Positions 33,804 to 41,764 of a stretch of 64,000 nucleotides of DNA are shown here, piece after piece; the first letter of the stretch is position 1; every line of letters starts with the position of its first letter. Location of the stretch: NCBI GenBank assembly GCA_017455685.1, contig JAFSZH010000041.1:178657-242656 (forward strand), read 5' to 3'. The notes under the pieces were generated by a model, which saw nothing but the letters and a program-made list of their open reading frames with translations, searched no databases and was not told the origin of the DNA. The DNA comes from Oscillospiraceae bacterium. GTDB lineage: Bacteria > Bacillota > Clostridia > Oscillospirales > Oscillospiraceae. The position numbers and the translations under genes are program-made.

Positions 33804-34796
33804 ATGAAAAACAACACTCTGAAAAAGATCGTCTGCGTCATCGTTTGCCTGACGCTCGTTATGTGCCTGGCCGCCTGCGGCTCCTCCAAACCCTCTTCCG
33901 AGACAAAGATCAAAACCATCGGAATCAATCAGTACGGCGAGCACGCTTCTCTGGACAACTGCCGTATCGGCTTCCTGCAGGGGCTGGAAGAGGCCGGACT
34001 GAAGGAAGGCGTGGATTTCAAGGTCGACTATCAGAACGCCGGCTTTGACGACAACGTGAACACCCAGATTGCCGCCAGCTTTGCGGCCAACAACGTGGAT
34101 CTCATGTGCGGCATCGCCACGCCTTCCGCCGTGGCCTGCTTCGCCGCCGCCGAGGACAAGAACATCCCCGTGATCTTCACCGCTATCTCCGATCCCGTCC
34201 AGGCAAAGCTGGACAGCGGCAACATCACTGGCACCAGCGACAAGCTCCCCGTGGAGGCCCAGCTGGACCTGATCCGGCAGCTGCAGCCGGACGCCGAAGC
34301 CATCGGCATCATCTACACCACCAGCGAGGCCAACTCCGTTTCCACCATTGCGGAATATCTGGAAAAAGCCCCCGCTTACGGCTTTACCATTGAGGCCATC
34401 GGCGTCACGGCCCAGTCCGAGGTCACCCAGGCGGTGGATACCCTGCTGAGCAAGGGCGTGGACCTGTTCAACAATCTGACCGACAACAACGTGGTGGGCG
34501 TGCTCCCAGCCATCCTGGAAAAGACCAACGAGGCCGGTATCCCCGTGTACGGCTCCGAGGTGGAGCAGGTCAAGCTGGGCTGCGTAGCCTCCGCCGGCAT
34601 CGACTACCTGCAGCTGGGCCGACAGACCGGCGCCATGGCCGCCCGGGTGCTGAAGGGAGAGGCCACCTGCGAAGCCATCCCCTATGAGACCATCAGCGAA
34701 TACGGCATTTATATCAACTCCGCCGCTCTGGCCGAAATGAACATCTCCGTTCCCGCAGACGTTGCGGCGAAAGCCATAGAATCCAGCGAAGCCTGA
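33804..34796 (+). CDS. trpX: ABC transporter substrate-binding lipoprotein, TrpX-type
   Basis: The 330 residues begin with a lipoprotein signal (lipobox LAAC, Cys25), followed by a type I periplasmic-binding fold of the ABC_sub_bind family: KTIGINQYGEHASLDNCRIG, ANNVDLMCGIATPSAVACF, IFTAISDPVQAKL, IGIIYTTSEANS and NNLTDNNVVGVLPAILE. This is the family encoded with a COG4120 permease and COG1101 ATPase. Because the operon lies behind a Trp-specific T-box, the substrate is most likely tryptophan or a precursor, as proposed for trpXYZ in other Firmicutes. Substrate is inference; the family call is firm. Confidence 0.88.
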   Translation: MKNNTLKKIVCVIVCLTLVMCLAACGSSKPSSETKIKTIGINQYGEHASLDNCRIGFLQGLEEAGLKEGVDFKVDYQNAGFDDNVNTQIAASFAANNVDLMCGIATPSAVACFAAAEDKNIPVIFTAISDPVQAKLDSGNITGTSDKLPVEAQLDLIRQLQPDAEAIGIIYTTSEANSVSTIAEYLEKAPAYGFTIEAIGVTAQSEVTQAVDTLLSKGVDLFNNLTDNNVVGVLPAILEKTNEAGIPVYGSEVEQVKLGCVASAGIDYLQLGRQTGAMAARVLKGEATCEAIPYETISEYGIYINSAALAEMNISVPADVAAKAIESSEA

Positions 34797-34822
34797 AATA
34801 AGCTGAAAGGTTTGACTGAAGA

Positions 34823-35719
34823 ATGAGTGTTCTGCTGGACCTTGCGGTCGGCACGCTGACCCAGGGCTTGATCTACTCGCTGATCTCCTTCGGCATCTAT
34901 ATCACGTATAAGATCCTTGATTTCCCCGATCTCACGGTGGACGGCAGCTTCCCGCTGGGAGCTGCCGTCACCGCCGTACTGCTGACAGGGGGGATGGACC
35001 CTTTTCTCACGCTTCCCATCGCTCTTCTTGTAGGCGCGGCGTCAGGGCTCTGCACCGGTTTGATCCACGTGAAAATAGGCGTCCGTGACCTGCTGGCGGG
35101 CATCATCACTATGACCGCCCTATTCTCCATCAACCTGCAGATCGCCGGTTCCAACCTGACCGTGGATCGGGGCACCAGCACCATTTTTACCGCTCCGGCC
35201 ACCATGGCTCTGCTGGGGTCTTTGCCGCTGCTGTACCGAAAGCTGATCGTCTCTTTTGTGATCGTAGTGCTTCTGAAGCTGATCGTGGACGCCTATTTCC
35301 GCACTAAGAACGGTCTGCTGCTCCGGGCGGTGGGGGATAATGAAACCCTTGTCACTTCCCTTTCCGTGGACAAGGGCAGGATGAAGATCCTGGGGCTTGT
35401 GCTCTCCAACGCCTTCGTGTCTCTCTCCGGCGCCCTGGTGTGCCATGAACAGCGCAGCTTCTCCGCCACCATGGGCACCGGACAGATGGTGTTCGGTCTG
35501 GCGGCGGTCATCATCGGCACCACTCTTTTCCGAAAAGTGAGCTTTGTCAAGGGCACCACCGCCGTCATCATCGGCAGCATCGTTTACAAAGCCTGCATCC
35601 AGGCGGCTATCAGCTTTGGTCTGCCCGCCAATCTGCTCAAGCTCATCACGGCGGTGCTGTTCCTCGTGATCCTGGCGCTGGGTACGTTGCGGGAGAAAGG
35701 CGGTGCCAGACATGCTTGA
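34823..35719 (+). CDS. trpY: ABC transporter permease, TrpY-type
   Basis: A 298-residue polytopic protein of the branched-chain-like permease class. It opens LDLAVGTLTQGLIYSLISFG and has YKILDFPDLTVDGSFPLGAA (about 33-52), a hallmark of permeases paired with ABC_sub_bind proteins. Further segments are GVRDLLAGIITMTALFSINL and GLAAVIIGTTLFRKVSFVKG. Eight or more membrane helices are likely. It sits between the binding protein and the ATPase, all in the same orientation. Confidence 0.88.
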   Translation: MSVLLDLAVGTLTQGLIYSLISFGIYITYKILDFPDLTVDGSFPLGAAVTAVLLTGGMDPFLTLPIALLVGAASGLCTGLIHVKIGVRDLLAGIITMTALFSINLQIAGSNLTVDRGTSTIFTAPATMALLGSLPLLYRKLIVSFVIVVLLKLIVDAYFRTKNGLLLRAVGDNETLVTSLSVDKGRMKILGLVLSNAFVSLSGALVCHEQRSFSATMGTGQMVFGLAAVIIGTTLFRKVSFVKGTTAVIIGSIVYKACIQAAISFGLPANLLKLITAVLFLVILALGTLREKGGARHA

Positions 35720-36485
35720 ACTCAAAAACGTCACCAAGATCTACAACCCCGGCGAGATCACCGAAGTCTGCGTGTTCCGTGATTTCTCCCTGCGGGTGGA
35801 AGAGGAAGAGTTCGTCTCCATCGTGGGCAGCAACGGCAGCGGCAAGACCTCTTTGCTGAATATCATTTGCGGCAGCATCCCCGTGGAGGAAGGCTCTATC
35901 CTTATCAACGGCAAGGACGTGACCCATGAAAAGGAACACGTCCGCTACCGGCGGATCGGCCGGGTCTATCAAAATCCGGCCGCCGGCACAAGCCCGGGAC
36001 TTACCATTCTGGAAAACCTGTCATTGGCGGACAATAAGGGTAAGGCCTACGATCTTACCCGGGGCATAAACCGTCACCGGCGGGATTTCTACCGCGAACA
36101 GCTCTCTGCACTGGGGCTGGGCCTGGAGGATAAGCTGGACGTGAAGCTGGGAGCTCTCTCCGGCGGCCAGCGGCAGGCCGTGGCACTGCTGATGGCCACG
36201 ATGACGCCGATTGACTTTCTGATCCTGGACGAGCATACCGCAGCGCTGGACCCCAAGACGGCGGAGATCATCATGGAGCTGACGGACCGGGTCATCCGGG
36301 AGAAAAAGCTCACCGCCATCATGGTGACCCATAACCTGCGCTATGCCGTGGAATACGGCACACGGCTGCTGATGATGGACAAGGGAAAGTCCGTTCTCGA
36401 CTGTGCGGGGCAAAAGAAGAAAAACATGGTGGTAGACGACGTGCTGCAGCTTTTCAACCAGATCAGCGTGGAATGCGGAAACTGA
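35712..36485 (+). CDS. trpZ: ABC transporter ATP-binding protein, TrpZ-type
   Basis: The ATPase of the importer. Walker A is GSNGSGKTSLLNIICG (about 38-53), the signature is LSGGQRQAVALLMATM (near 150), and Walker B is FLILDEHTAALDPKTAE (near 172). The start could be GTG 35703 or ATG 35712; the latter fits homologues that begin MLELKNV. It overlaps trpY by 8 bases. A strong terminator follows at 36486. Confidence 0.9.
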   Translation: MLELKNVTKIYNPGEITEVCVFRDFSLRVEEEEFVSIVGSNGSGKTSLLNIICGSIPVEEGSILINGKDVTHEKEHVRYRRIGRVYQNPAAGTSPGLTILENLSLADNKGKAYDLTRGINRHRRDFYREQLSALGLGLEDKLDVKLGALSGGQRQAVALLMATMTPIDFLILDEHTAALDPKTAEIIMELTDRVIREKKLTAIMVTHNLRYAVEYGTRLLMMDKGKSVLDCAGQKKKNMVVDDVLQLFNQISVECGN

Positions 36486-36525
36486 AAAGAGGCAGAACGC
36501 CTCCGAGAGCGTTCTGCCTCTTTTC
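36486..36525 (+). terminator. Rho-independent terminator after trpZ
   Basis: AAGAGGCAGAACGC and GCGTTCTGCCTCTT form a long stem with a short loop, followed by TTTTC. It can work in both directions and would also stop the small minus-strand gene at 36541. Confidence 0.9.
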
Positions 36526-36540
36526 CTGCGGGCAGCGCTT

Positions 36541-36627
36541 TCAGTCCTCTCTTCCGGAGAAGAGAAACACCATGCTCATGGGAACGTACAGCGCCAAAGC
36601 GAAACAAACGATCAGATCACCCATCAT
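36541..36627 (-). CDS. 28-residue single-span membrane peptide
   Basis: Read from the bases on the minus strand: a GGAGGG ribosome binding site (about 36633-36638) precedes two consecutive ATGs (36627, 36624) and a frame with one hydrophobic helix (DLIVCFALALYVPMSMVFLF) and a short charged tail. It is isolated between the trpZ terminator and a divergent gene. Peptides this small with one helix often regulate a transporter, but no family is recognised. The strong binding site is the main support. Confidence 0.5.
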   Translation of the reverse strand: MMGDLIVCFALALYVPMSMVFLFSGRED

Positions 36628-36688
36628 TTTATCCCTCCGTTTTCTCTTTATGGCCTGATGATACGTCATCCGCTGTACCATAAACCGT

Positions 36689-36717
36689 ACTTTCAATATC
36701 GTATCCGGAACTTTCAA
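36689..36717. repeat. Direct repeat ACTTTCAA, 21-base period, in a divergent promoter region
   Basis: ACTTTCAA occurs at 36689-36696 and 36710-36717, both preceded by CCG-rich bases. The 21-base distance equals two helical turns and would suit a dimeric regulator. The region lies between the 28-residue peptide gene and the polymerase-like gene. Confidence 0.35.
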
Positions 36718-36763
36718 ACGATTTGACTTCCTATCCCGTCTATGAATAGGAAAGGGGGGACCG

Positions 36764-38296
36764 GTGTTGACGGAACAGAATACGAAAACGCTCAGGATCA
36801 TGGGCGTTCTTGTATGCGTTTACCTCTGGCTCCAGTTCTTCGGCGGTCCGCTGATCCTGCACAACGGGTATTTCGATATAACGGAGATAAAAACGGTCTG
36901 GTTCGTTTTCTTCTCTGTGCTCTTTCTGCTGGGGAGGCTGGGCTGGGTCATACAGACAAGTGAGCGGCTCGACCTTTCCCGATTTTCGCCGGATCCGGCG
37001 GAGATCGCCGCCGCGGCATTGTGCGTTACGGCGCTGCTCTCATCCGCCGCCAGCGGTTTTTTCTGGTCCTCTATAGCGGGGTTCCGCGGCCGTTGGCAGG
37101 GGGGCGCCATGCTGTTCCTCTACGCCGCTCTCTTCGCCGCTTTTCGGAAAATCATCATCCGCCGGCGGGATCTTCTCCTGCCGCTGTCGGCGGGGTTGGC
37201 CGTCGTGGGCGTGCTTTGCGTGCTTGATCATTTCGGTCTCGATCCCCTGGGCCTGCAGGCCGGATTGCGTGACGCGGACAAAGGGCGTTTCATATCCACG
37301 CTGGGCAACATCAATTTTGCCGGAGCGTATCTCTGCCTGGCGTTTCCGCCCGTGCTTCTCACGCTGCTTCAATGCAAAAAAAAGCTTCACACGGCGTATT
37401 ACTGTGTTCTGCTGGTCATCGGCGTGTGCGCTTCGGCAGCGATCCGCAGTGAAAGCGTCTTTCTCGGACTGGGCTTTGCCCTGATGCTGACGCCGCTGCT
37501 TCTTCGCCGGCGGGAGGAACTCTTACGCTTCAGTATTCTTCTGCCGCTGATGGGTCTCGTTTTTTACGCGTATGCGCATCTCGCTGGGAGAGCAGGGGCG
37601 TATCTCTCATCGCTGACGAAGATCCTCAGTCATCCGGTTTTCTGCGGCTTTCTGCTTCTGACCGGCGCTCTGTTTTTCCTTTGCGGAAGAAAAGCGAGCT
37701 CTGTTGAGCGGTTTCGGAAGATATATTTCCGTATCGTCTGCGCCGCAGCAGCCGCAGGTGTTCTTGCGCTGCTCTGGCTGAACACCCTGGGGAAAGCCGT
37801 TCCTCTGGGCTCGCTGGAGACCTGGCTGCGCTTTTCCGACGAGTGGGGCACGGACCGGGTGAAGGTCTGGAAATACTGCCTTTCCCTTTACGGCGAATTT
37901 CCTCTGCTGCATAAGCTTCTGGGCGGCGGCTGCGGCATCCTGGCCCGGATGGACATGTACCGCCGTATCTTTCCGGACGCTGTGCTGGACGCCGCCCACT
38001 GCGAGTATCTGCAGATCCTGCTCAACTGGGGAATCCTGGGGCTGGGCGCCTACGTTGTCTGGACCGTTTCGGTCATCAGAAAAGGCGTACACAGCTCCGA
38101 TCCTCTGGCACGGATCATGGCGGCGGGTCTGGCGGGGTACGCTTTCCAGGCGCTGGTGAATATCGCGCAGGCACCCGGCGTCACGCTGTTCTTCCTCATG
38201 CTGGCGCTGGAGCATGCGCTTACACGCTCCGGACAAGGAAAGACGGAGATGTTGGCCGAAAAACCGCCTCAACCGAAAGAAAAAATGAAGAAATGA
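36764..38296 (+). CDS. O-antigen ligase/polymerase-like membrane protein
   Basis: A 510-residue polytopic protein with about 11 hydrophobic segments (for example VWFVFFSVLFLLGRLGWVI, AAALCVTALLSSAASGFFW, MLFLYAALFAAFRKIIIRR). A large loop follows the central helices, with FSDEWGTDRVKVWKYCLSLY (about 361-380) and then the typical EYLQILLNWGILGLGAYVVW (about 419-438). This layout matches the Wzy/WaaL (O-Antigen_lig) family, which joins or polymerises surface glycans. No other glycan genes are nearby, so the substrate is unknown. Start: GTG 36764 or TTG 36767 behind GGGGGG. The C-terminus is charged and cytoplasmic. Confidence 0.75.
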   Translation: MLTEQNTKTLRIMGVLVCVYLWLQFFGGPLILHNGYFDITEIKTVWFVFFSVLFLLGRLGWVIQTSERLDLSRFSPDPAEIAAAALCVTALLSSAASGFFWSSIAGFRGRWQGGAMLFLYAALFAAFRKIIIRRRDLLLPLSAGLAVVGVLCVLDHFGLDPLGLQAGLRDADKGRFISTLGNINFAGAYLCLAFPPVLLTLLQCKKKLHTAYYCVLLVIGVCASAAIRSESVFLGLGFALMLTPLLLRRREELLRFSILLPLMGLVFYAYAHLAGRAGAYLSSLTKILSHPVFCGFLLLTGALFFLCGRKASSVERFRKIYFRIVCAAAAAGVLALLWLNTLGKAVPLGSLETWLRFSDEWGTDRVKVWKYCLSLYGEFPLLHKLLGGGCGILARMDMYRRIFPDAVLDAAHCEYLQILLNWGILGLGAYVVWTVSVIRKGVHSSDPLARIMAAGLAGYAFQALVNIAQAPGVTLFFLMLALEHALTRSGQGKTEMLAEKPPQPKEKMKK

Positions 38297-38299
38297 TGA

Positions 38300-38327
38300 T
38301 TGACAACGGCAAAGTTTATGGTACAAT
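38300..38327 (+). promoter_or_regulatory. SigA promoter of the alaS T-box
   Basis: TTGACA (38300-38305), a 16-base spacer and TACAAT (38322-38327) overlap the very end of the preceding gene's 3' flank. Confidence 0.8.
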
Positions 38328-38339
38328 ACAACACGCTGT

Positions 38340-38555
38340 GACGAAACGAGCCATTCTCACCGCGCCGACAGAGAGAGGGAGCAGCTGAAAACCCTTGACG
38401 TGGGCGAATGGCGGCCATTTCCGAGCGTCCGCGCGACGAGCGCGGCGGCCGGTCCCCGTTAGCGGATCGAAGAGATACGGCCTGCGGGCCGTAATCAGGG
38501 TGGTACCGCGTGGAAGTATTTCCCCGCCCCTGTTATGGGGCGGGGTGTTTTTTTG
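38340..38555 (+). promoter_or_regulatory. Alanine T-box riboswitch before alaS
   Basis: The T-box sequence AGGGTGGTACCGCG is at 38497-38510. Stem I is short: GCCAT (38350-38354) pairs with ATGGC (38408-38412), with CAC/GTG above it and the hairpin GGGAGCAGCTGAAAACCC at the tip. The 3' side of the internal loop reads GGCGA; taking the usual purine after the specifier gives GCG (38404-38406), Ala, which fits alaS. The AGTA element seen in the Trp T-box is missing. Confidence 0.82.
38522..38554 (+). terminator. T-box terminator before alaS
   Basis: CCCCGCCCC (38522-38530) pairs with GGGGCGGGG (38537-38545), loop TGTTAT, followed by TGTTTTTTTT. Confidence 0.88.
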
Positions 38556-38571
38556 TTTGGAGGTAAAGAAA

Positions 38572-41211
38572 TTGAAAAAGTACGGACTCAATGAGCTGCG
38601 TGAAATGTACCTGCGCTTTTTTGAGAGTAAAGGCCATCTGCGTCTTCCCAGCTTCTCGCTGATCCCGAAGAACGACCCGTCGCTTCTTCTTATCAACGCC
38701 GGCATGAGCCCCATGAAGACCTGGTTCACCGGGGAGGAGGAGCCGCCTCGCCGTCGTGTCACCACCTGTCAGAAGTGCATCCGCACTCCCGACATTGAGA
38801 ACATCGGCAAGACCGCCCGCCACGGCACTTATTTTGAGATGCTGGGCAACTTTTCCTTCGGCGACTACTTCAAGCGGGAAGCCATCCACTGGGCGTGGGA
38901 GTTTCTGACCTCCCCGGAATGGGTGGGGCTGGACCCCGACCGGCTGTATCCCTCCGTATACCTGGACGATGACGAGGCCTGGAACATCTGGCATGAGGAC
39001 ATCGGCATCGCACCCGAGCGGATTTTCCGATTCGGCAAGGAGGACAACTTCTGGGAGCACGGCAGCGGGCCGTGCGGCCCCTGCTCCGAGATCTACTACG
39101 ACCGTGGCGAAAAGTACGGCTGCGGCAAGCCGGACTGCCACGTGGGCTGCGAGTGCGACCGGTATATCGAGGTCTGGAATATCGTCTTCTCCCAGTTCAA
39201 CAACGACGGACAGGGCAACTATACCGAGCTCAGCCAGAAAAACATCGACACCGGCATGGGTCTGGAGCGTCTGGCCGTGGTGTGCCAGGACGTGGACTCC
39301 CTCTTCGACGTGGACACGGTGATGAACATCACCCATAAGGTTTCCGAGATCACCGGCGCCCATTACGGCGAAACCTATAACAAGGACGTTTCCCTGCGCA
39401 TCATCACCGATCACATCCGTTCCTCCACCTTCATGATCTGCGACGGGGTGCTGCCCTCCAACGAGGGTCGGGGCTACGTGCTTCGCCGACTGCTCCGCCG
39501 GGCCGCACGCCACGGCCGTCTCCTTGGTGTTAAGGAACCCTTCCTTTACAAAGTCTGTGATACCGTCATTCACGAAAACAAGAACGCTTATCCCGAGCTT
39601 TCCGAGCGGCAGGAGTATATCACCAGTGTGATCCGCTCCGAAGAGGAGAACTTCGCCCGCACGATCGACGGCGGCCTTGCCATCTTCTCCGGCATGCTGG
39701 CTCAGCACAAGGAAAAGGGCGAGAGCGTGTTTTCCGGCGCCGACGCCTTCAAGCTCCATGACACCTACGGCTTCCCCCTGGATCTGACCAAGGAAATGGC
39801 CGCCGACGAGGGGATGAGCGTGGATGAGGATGCCTTCCAGGCGCTGATGAAAAAGCAGCGGGAGGAGGCCCGGGCCAGCCGCAAGGACAAATCCGCCTGG
39901 GCGGGCCTGGATCTGGGGCTGGACAACACTCCCACCGAATTCACCGGCTACGACCATCTCCATGACGACTGCCGCATTCTGGCGATCGTTGCCGAGGGCG
40001 AGCTGAAGGAGCAGATCTCTTCCGGCACCGAGGCGGAGATCGTCATGGAAAAGACCCCGTTTTACGCGGAGATGGGCGGACAGTGCGCCGACCGCGGTCT
40101 GCTGATCCTGAAGGACGCCGTCTTTGAGGTCAGCGACGTGCAGAAGAACAAGGGCGGCAAGGTGCTTCACCACGGCCGCATGGTCTCCGGCACCCTCTGC
40201 GTCGGCAACTCCGTGAACGCCTGCGTGGATACCGTCCGCCGGAAAGCCATCATGCGCGCCCACAGCGCCACCCATCTGCTGCACAAGGCCCTGCGGACTG
40301 TGCTAGGAGATCACGTGCATCAGGCCGGTTCTCTGGTGGAGCCGGACAGACTGCGCTTTGACTTTACCCACACCGCCGCCATGAAGCCGGAGGAGCTGGC
40401 CGCCGTGGAGCGGATGGTCAACGAGACCGTGCTGGAAGGCTTCCATATCGACGTAAAGGAAATGCCGATCGCTGAAGCACGCAGCCTGGGCGCCATGGCT
40501 CTGTTCGGAGAAAAGTACGGCGACATCGTCCGCGTCGTGGATATGGGCGACGGCTACAGCGTGGAGTTCTGCGGCGGCACACATCTGGACAACACCGCCA
40601 AGATCGGCTCCCTGCGGATCCTCAGCGAATTCTCCGTGGCCAGCGGTGTGCGGCGTATCGAGGCCGTCACCGGTCAGGAGACCCTGCAGCTCATGGAGCG
40701 GAACACCCGCATGCTCATGGAGCTGGCCGAGCGGCTGAAGGCCAAACCCGAGGAGCTCCTGGCCCGGGCAGAGGCCCGTTCCACGGAGATCCGGGAACTG
40801 CGCTCCGCCGTGGAGAAGTTCCGCAGCAAGGAGATGCTGCGGAACGCCGAGAGCTTCCTTATCTCCGCCAAGACCGTGAGCGGGCTCCGCGTCCTCACTC
40901 AGACTCTGCCCGCCATGGAGACCGATGCGCTCCGGCAGATCGGCGATTTCCTTCGTGACAAGGATCCCGCCGTGGTGGCCGTTCTCGCCACCGTACGGGA
41001 CGGGAAGATCACGTTCCTGTCCGTCTGCGGTAAGGACGCCGTAGCCGCGGGCGTCAGGGCCGGCGATATCATCCGCGCCGTGACCTCCATCTGCGGCGGC
41101 AAGGGCGGCGGCAAGCCGGATTCTGCCATGGGCGGCGGCAGCGATCTGCTGAAGCTGGACGATGCCATGGCCATCGTGGACGATTTCGTCGCCGGAAAAG
41201 TCAACGCCTGA
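38572..41211 (+). CDS. alaS: Alanyl-tRNA synthetase
   Basis: AlaRS charges tRNA-Ala and edits mischarged Ser/Gly. The start is TTG 38572, 8 bases after GGAGG, giving 879 residues, in line with the family (E. coli 876); the frame open upstream is T-box RNA. The class II catalytic core includes FFESKGHLRLPSFSLIP, CQKCIRTPDIENIGKTARH and EIWNIVF-type residues (EVWNIVFSQFNND). The editing domain has HSATHLLHKAL (near 564) and FCGGTHLDNT (near 666), which bind zinc. The C-terminal C-Ala domain ends with GGKGGGKPDSAMGGG. Expression is expected to respond to uncharged tRNA-Ala. Confidence 0.97.
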   Translation: MKKYGLNELREMYLRFFESKGHLRLPSFSLIPKNDPSLLLINAGMSPMKTWFTGEEEPPRRRVTTCQKCIRTPDIENIGKTARHGTYFEMLGNFSFGDYFKREAIHWAWEFLTSPEWVGLDPDRLYPSVYLDDDEAWNIWHEDIGIAPERIFRFGKEDNFWEHGSGPCGPCSEIYYDRGEKYGCGKPDCHVGCECDRYIEVWNIVFSQFNNDGQGNYTELSQKNIDTGMGLERLAVVCQDVDSLFDVDTVMNITHKVSEITGAHYGETYNKDVSLRIITDHIRSSTFMICDGVLPSNEGRGYVLRRLLRRAARHGRLLGVKEPFLYKVCDTVIHENKNAYPELSERQEYITSVIRSEEENFARTIDGGLAIFSGMLAQHKEKGESVFSGADAFKLHDTYGFPLDLTKEMAADEGMSVDEDAFQALMKKQREEARASRKDKSAWAGLDLGLDNTPTEFTGYDHLHDDCRILAIVAEGELKEQISSGTEAEIVMEKTPFYAEMGGQCADRGLLILKDAVFEVSDVQKNKGGKVLHHGRMVSGTLCVGNSVNACVDTVRRKAIMRAHSATHLLHKALRTVLGDHVHQAGSLVEPDRLRFDFTHTAAMKPEELAAVERMVNETVLEGFHIDVKEMPIAEARSLGAMALFGEKYGDIVRVVDMGDGYSVEFCGGTHLDNTAKIGSLRILSEFSVASGVRRIEAVTGQETLQLMERNTRMLMELAERLKAKPEELLARAEARSTEIRELRSAVEKFRSKEMLRNAESFLISAKTVSGLRVLTQTLPAMETDALRQIGDFLRDKDPAVVAVLATVRDGKITFLSVCGKDAVAAGVRAGDIIRAVTSICGGKGGGKPDSAMGGGSDLLKLDDAMAIVDDFVAGKVNA

Positions 41212-41249
41212 TCAATTGCTCTTTTTGAGCCCGGAGAAAGGAGAACAAT

Positions 41250-41591
41250 ATGTCCGACTGCCTGTTTTGCAAGATCATCGCCGGAGAGATCCCCTCGGCC
41301 AAGGTCTATGAGAGCGAGAACGTTTACGCCTTTCGGGATATCAATCCCCAGGCCCCGACACACATTCTCGTCGTCCCCAAAAAGCACGTCGCATCCGTGG
41401 CAGAGCTGAACGACAGCAATTCCCGGCTGGCCGCCGAGTGTCTGGTGGCCGCCGCCGAGATCGCCCGGAAGGAAGGGCTGGAGAACGGTTACCGTATCGT
41501 TTCCAATTGCGGGCCTGACGCCGGGCAGACGGTAGCGCATCTGCATTTCCACATCCTGGGCGGAAAACGCCTTCAGGATCAGATGGTATAA
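41250..41591 (+). CDS. HIT family nucleotide-binding protein
   Basis: A 113-residue histidine-triad protein of the HINT type, which hydrolyses purine nucleoside phosphoramidates and adenylates. It shows SDCLFCKIIAGEIPSAKVYE, FRDINPQAPTHILVVPKKHV and the catalytic triad TVAHLHFHILGGK (about residues 93-105). Placement next to alaS could relate to clearing of aminoacyl-adenylates, which Hint proteins can hydrolyse; this is inference. A strong terminator follows. Confidence 0.93.
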   Translation: MSDCLFCKIIAGEIPSAKVYESENVYAFRDINPQAPTHILVVPKKHVASVAELNDSNSRLAAECLVAAAEIARKEGLENGYRIVSNCGPDAGQTVAHLHFHILGGKRLQDQMV

Positions 41592-41595
41592 GGAG

Positions 41596-41631
41596 AAAGC
41601 TTCGGCAGATCCCTCTGCCGAAGCTTTTTTT
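41596..41631 (+). terminator. Rho-independent terminator after the HIT gene
   Basis: AAAGCTTCGGCAGA (41596-41609) pairs with TCTGCCGAAGCTTT (41614-41627), loop TCCC, with the T-tract continuing to about 41631. Confidence 0.92.
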
Positions 41632-41658
41632 GACGATTTCCGTTTTCTGTTGTATACT
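41630..41658 (+). promoter_or_regulatory. SigA promoter for comEC-holA
   Basis: TTGACG (41630-41635), a 17-base spacer and TATACT (41653-41658). The remaining 106 bases before comEC hold a GCTGCC/GGCAGC hairpin and no clear ribosome binding site. Confidence 0.65.
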
Positions 41659-41764
41659 TGCAGCATAAAAAAGCTGCCTGCGGCAGCGAGTGGTTTGGTG
41701 GCTGGGATGGTTTCTTCCCGATCAAAGATGAATACGCGCCCCATGACGGACGCGGCTGACCGCC

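Noticed and set aside
38533-40284. 583-codon minus-strand frame over alaS
   Set aside because: Covers the T-box terminator and the well-supported alaS reading frame; no ribosome binding site and no recognisable domain.
41660-41764. Possible riboswitch in the comEC leader
   Set aside because: Only one short hairpin (GCTGCC/GGCAGC) is present; no known riboswitch core was recognised.
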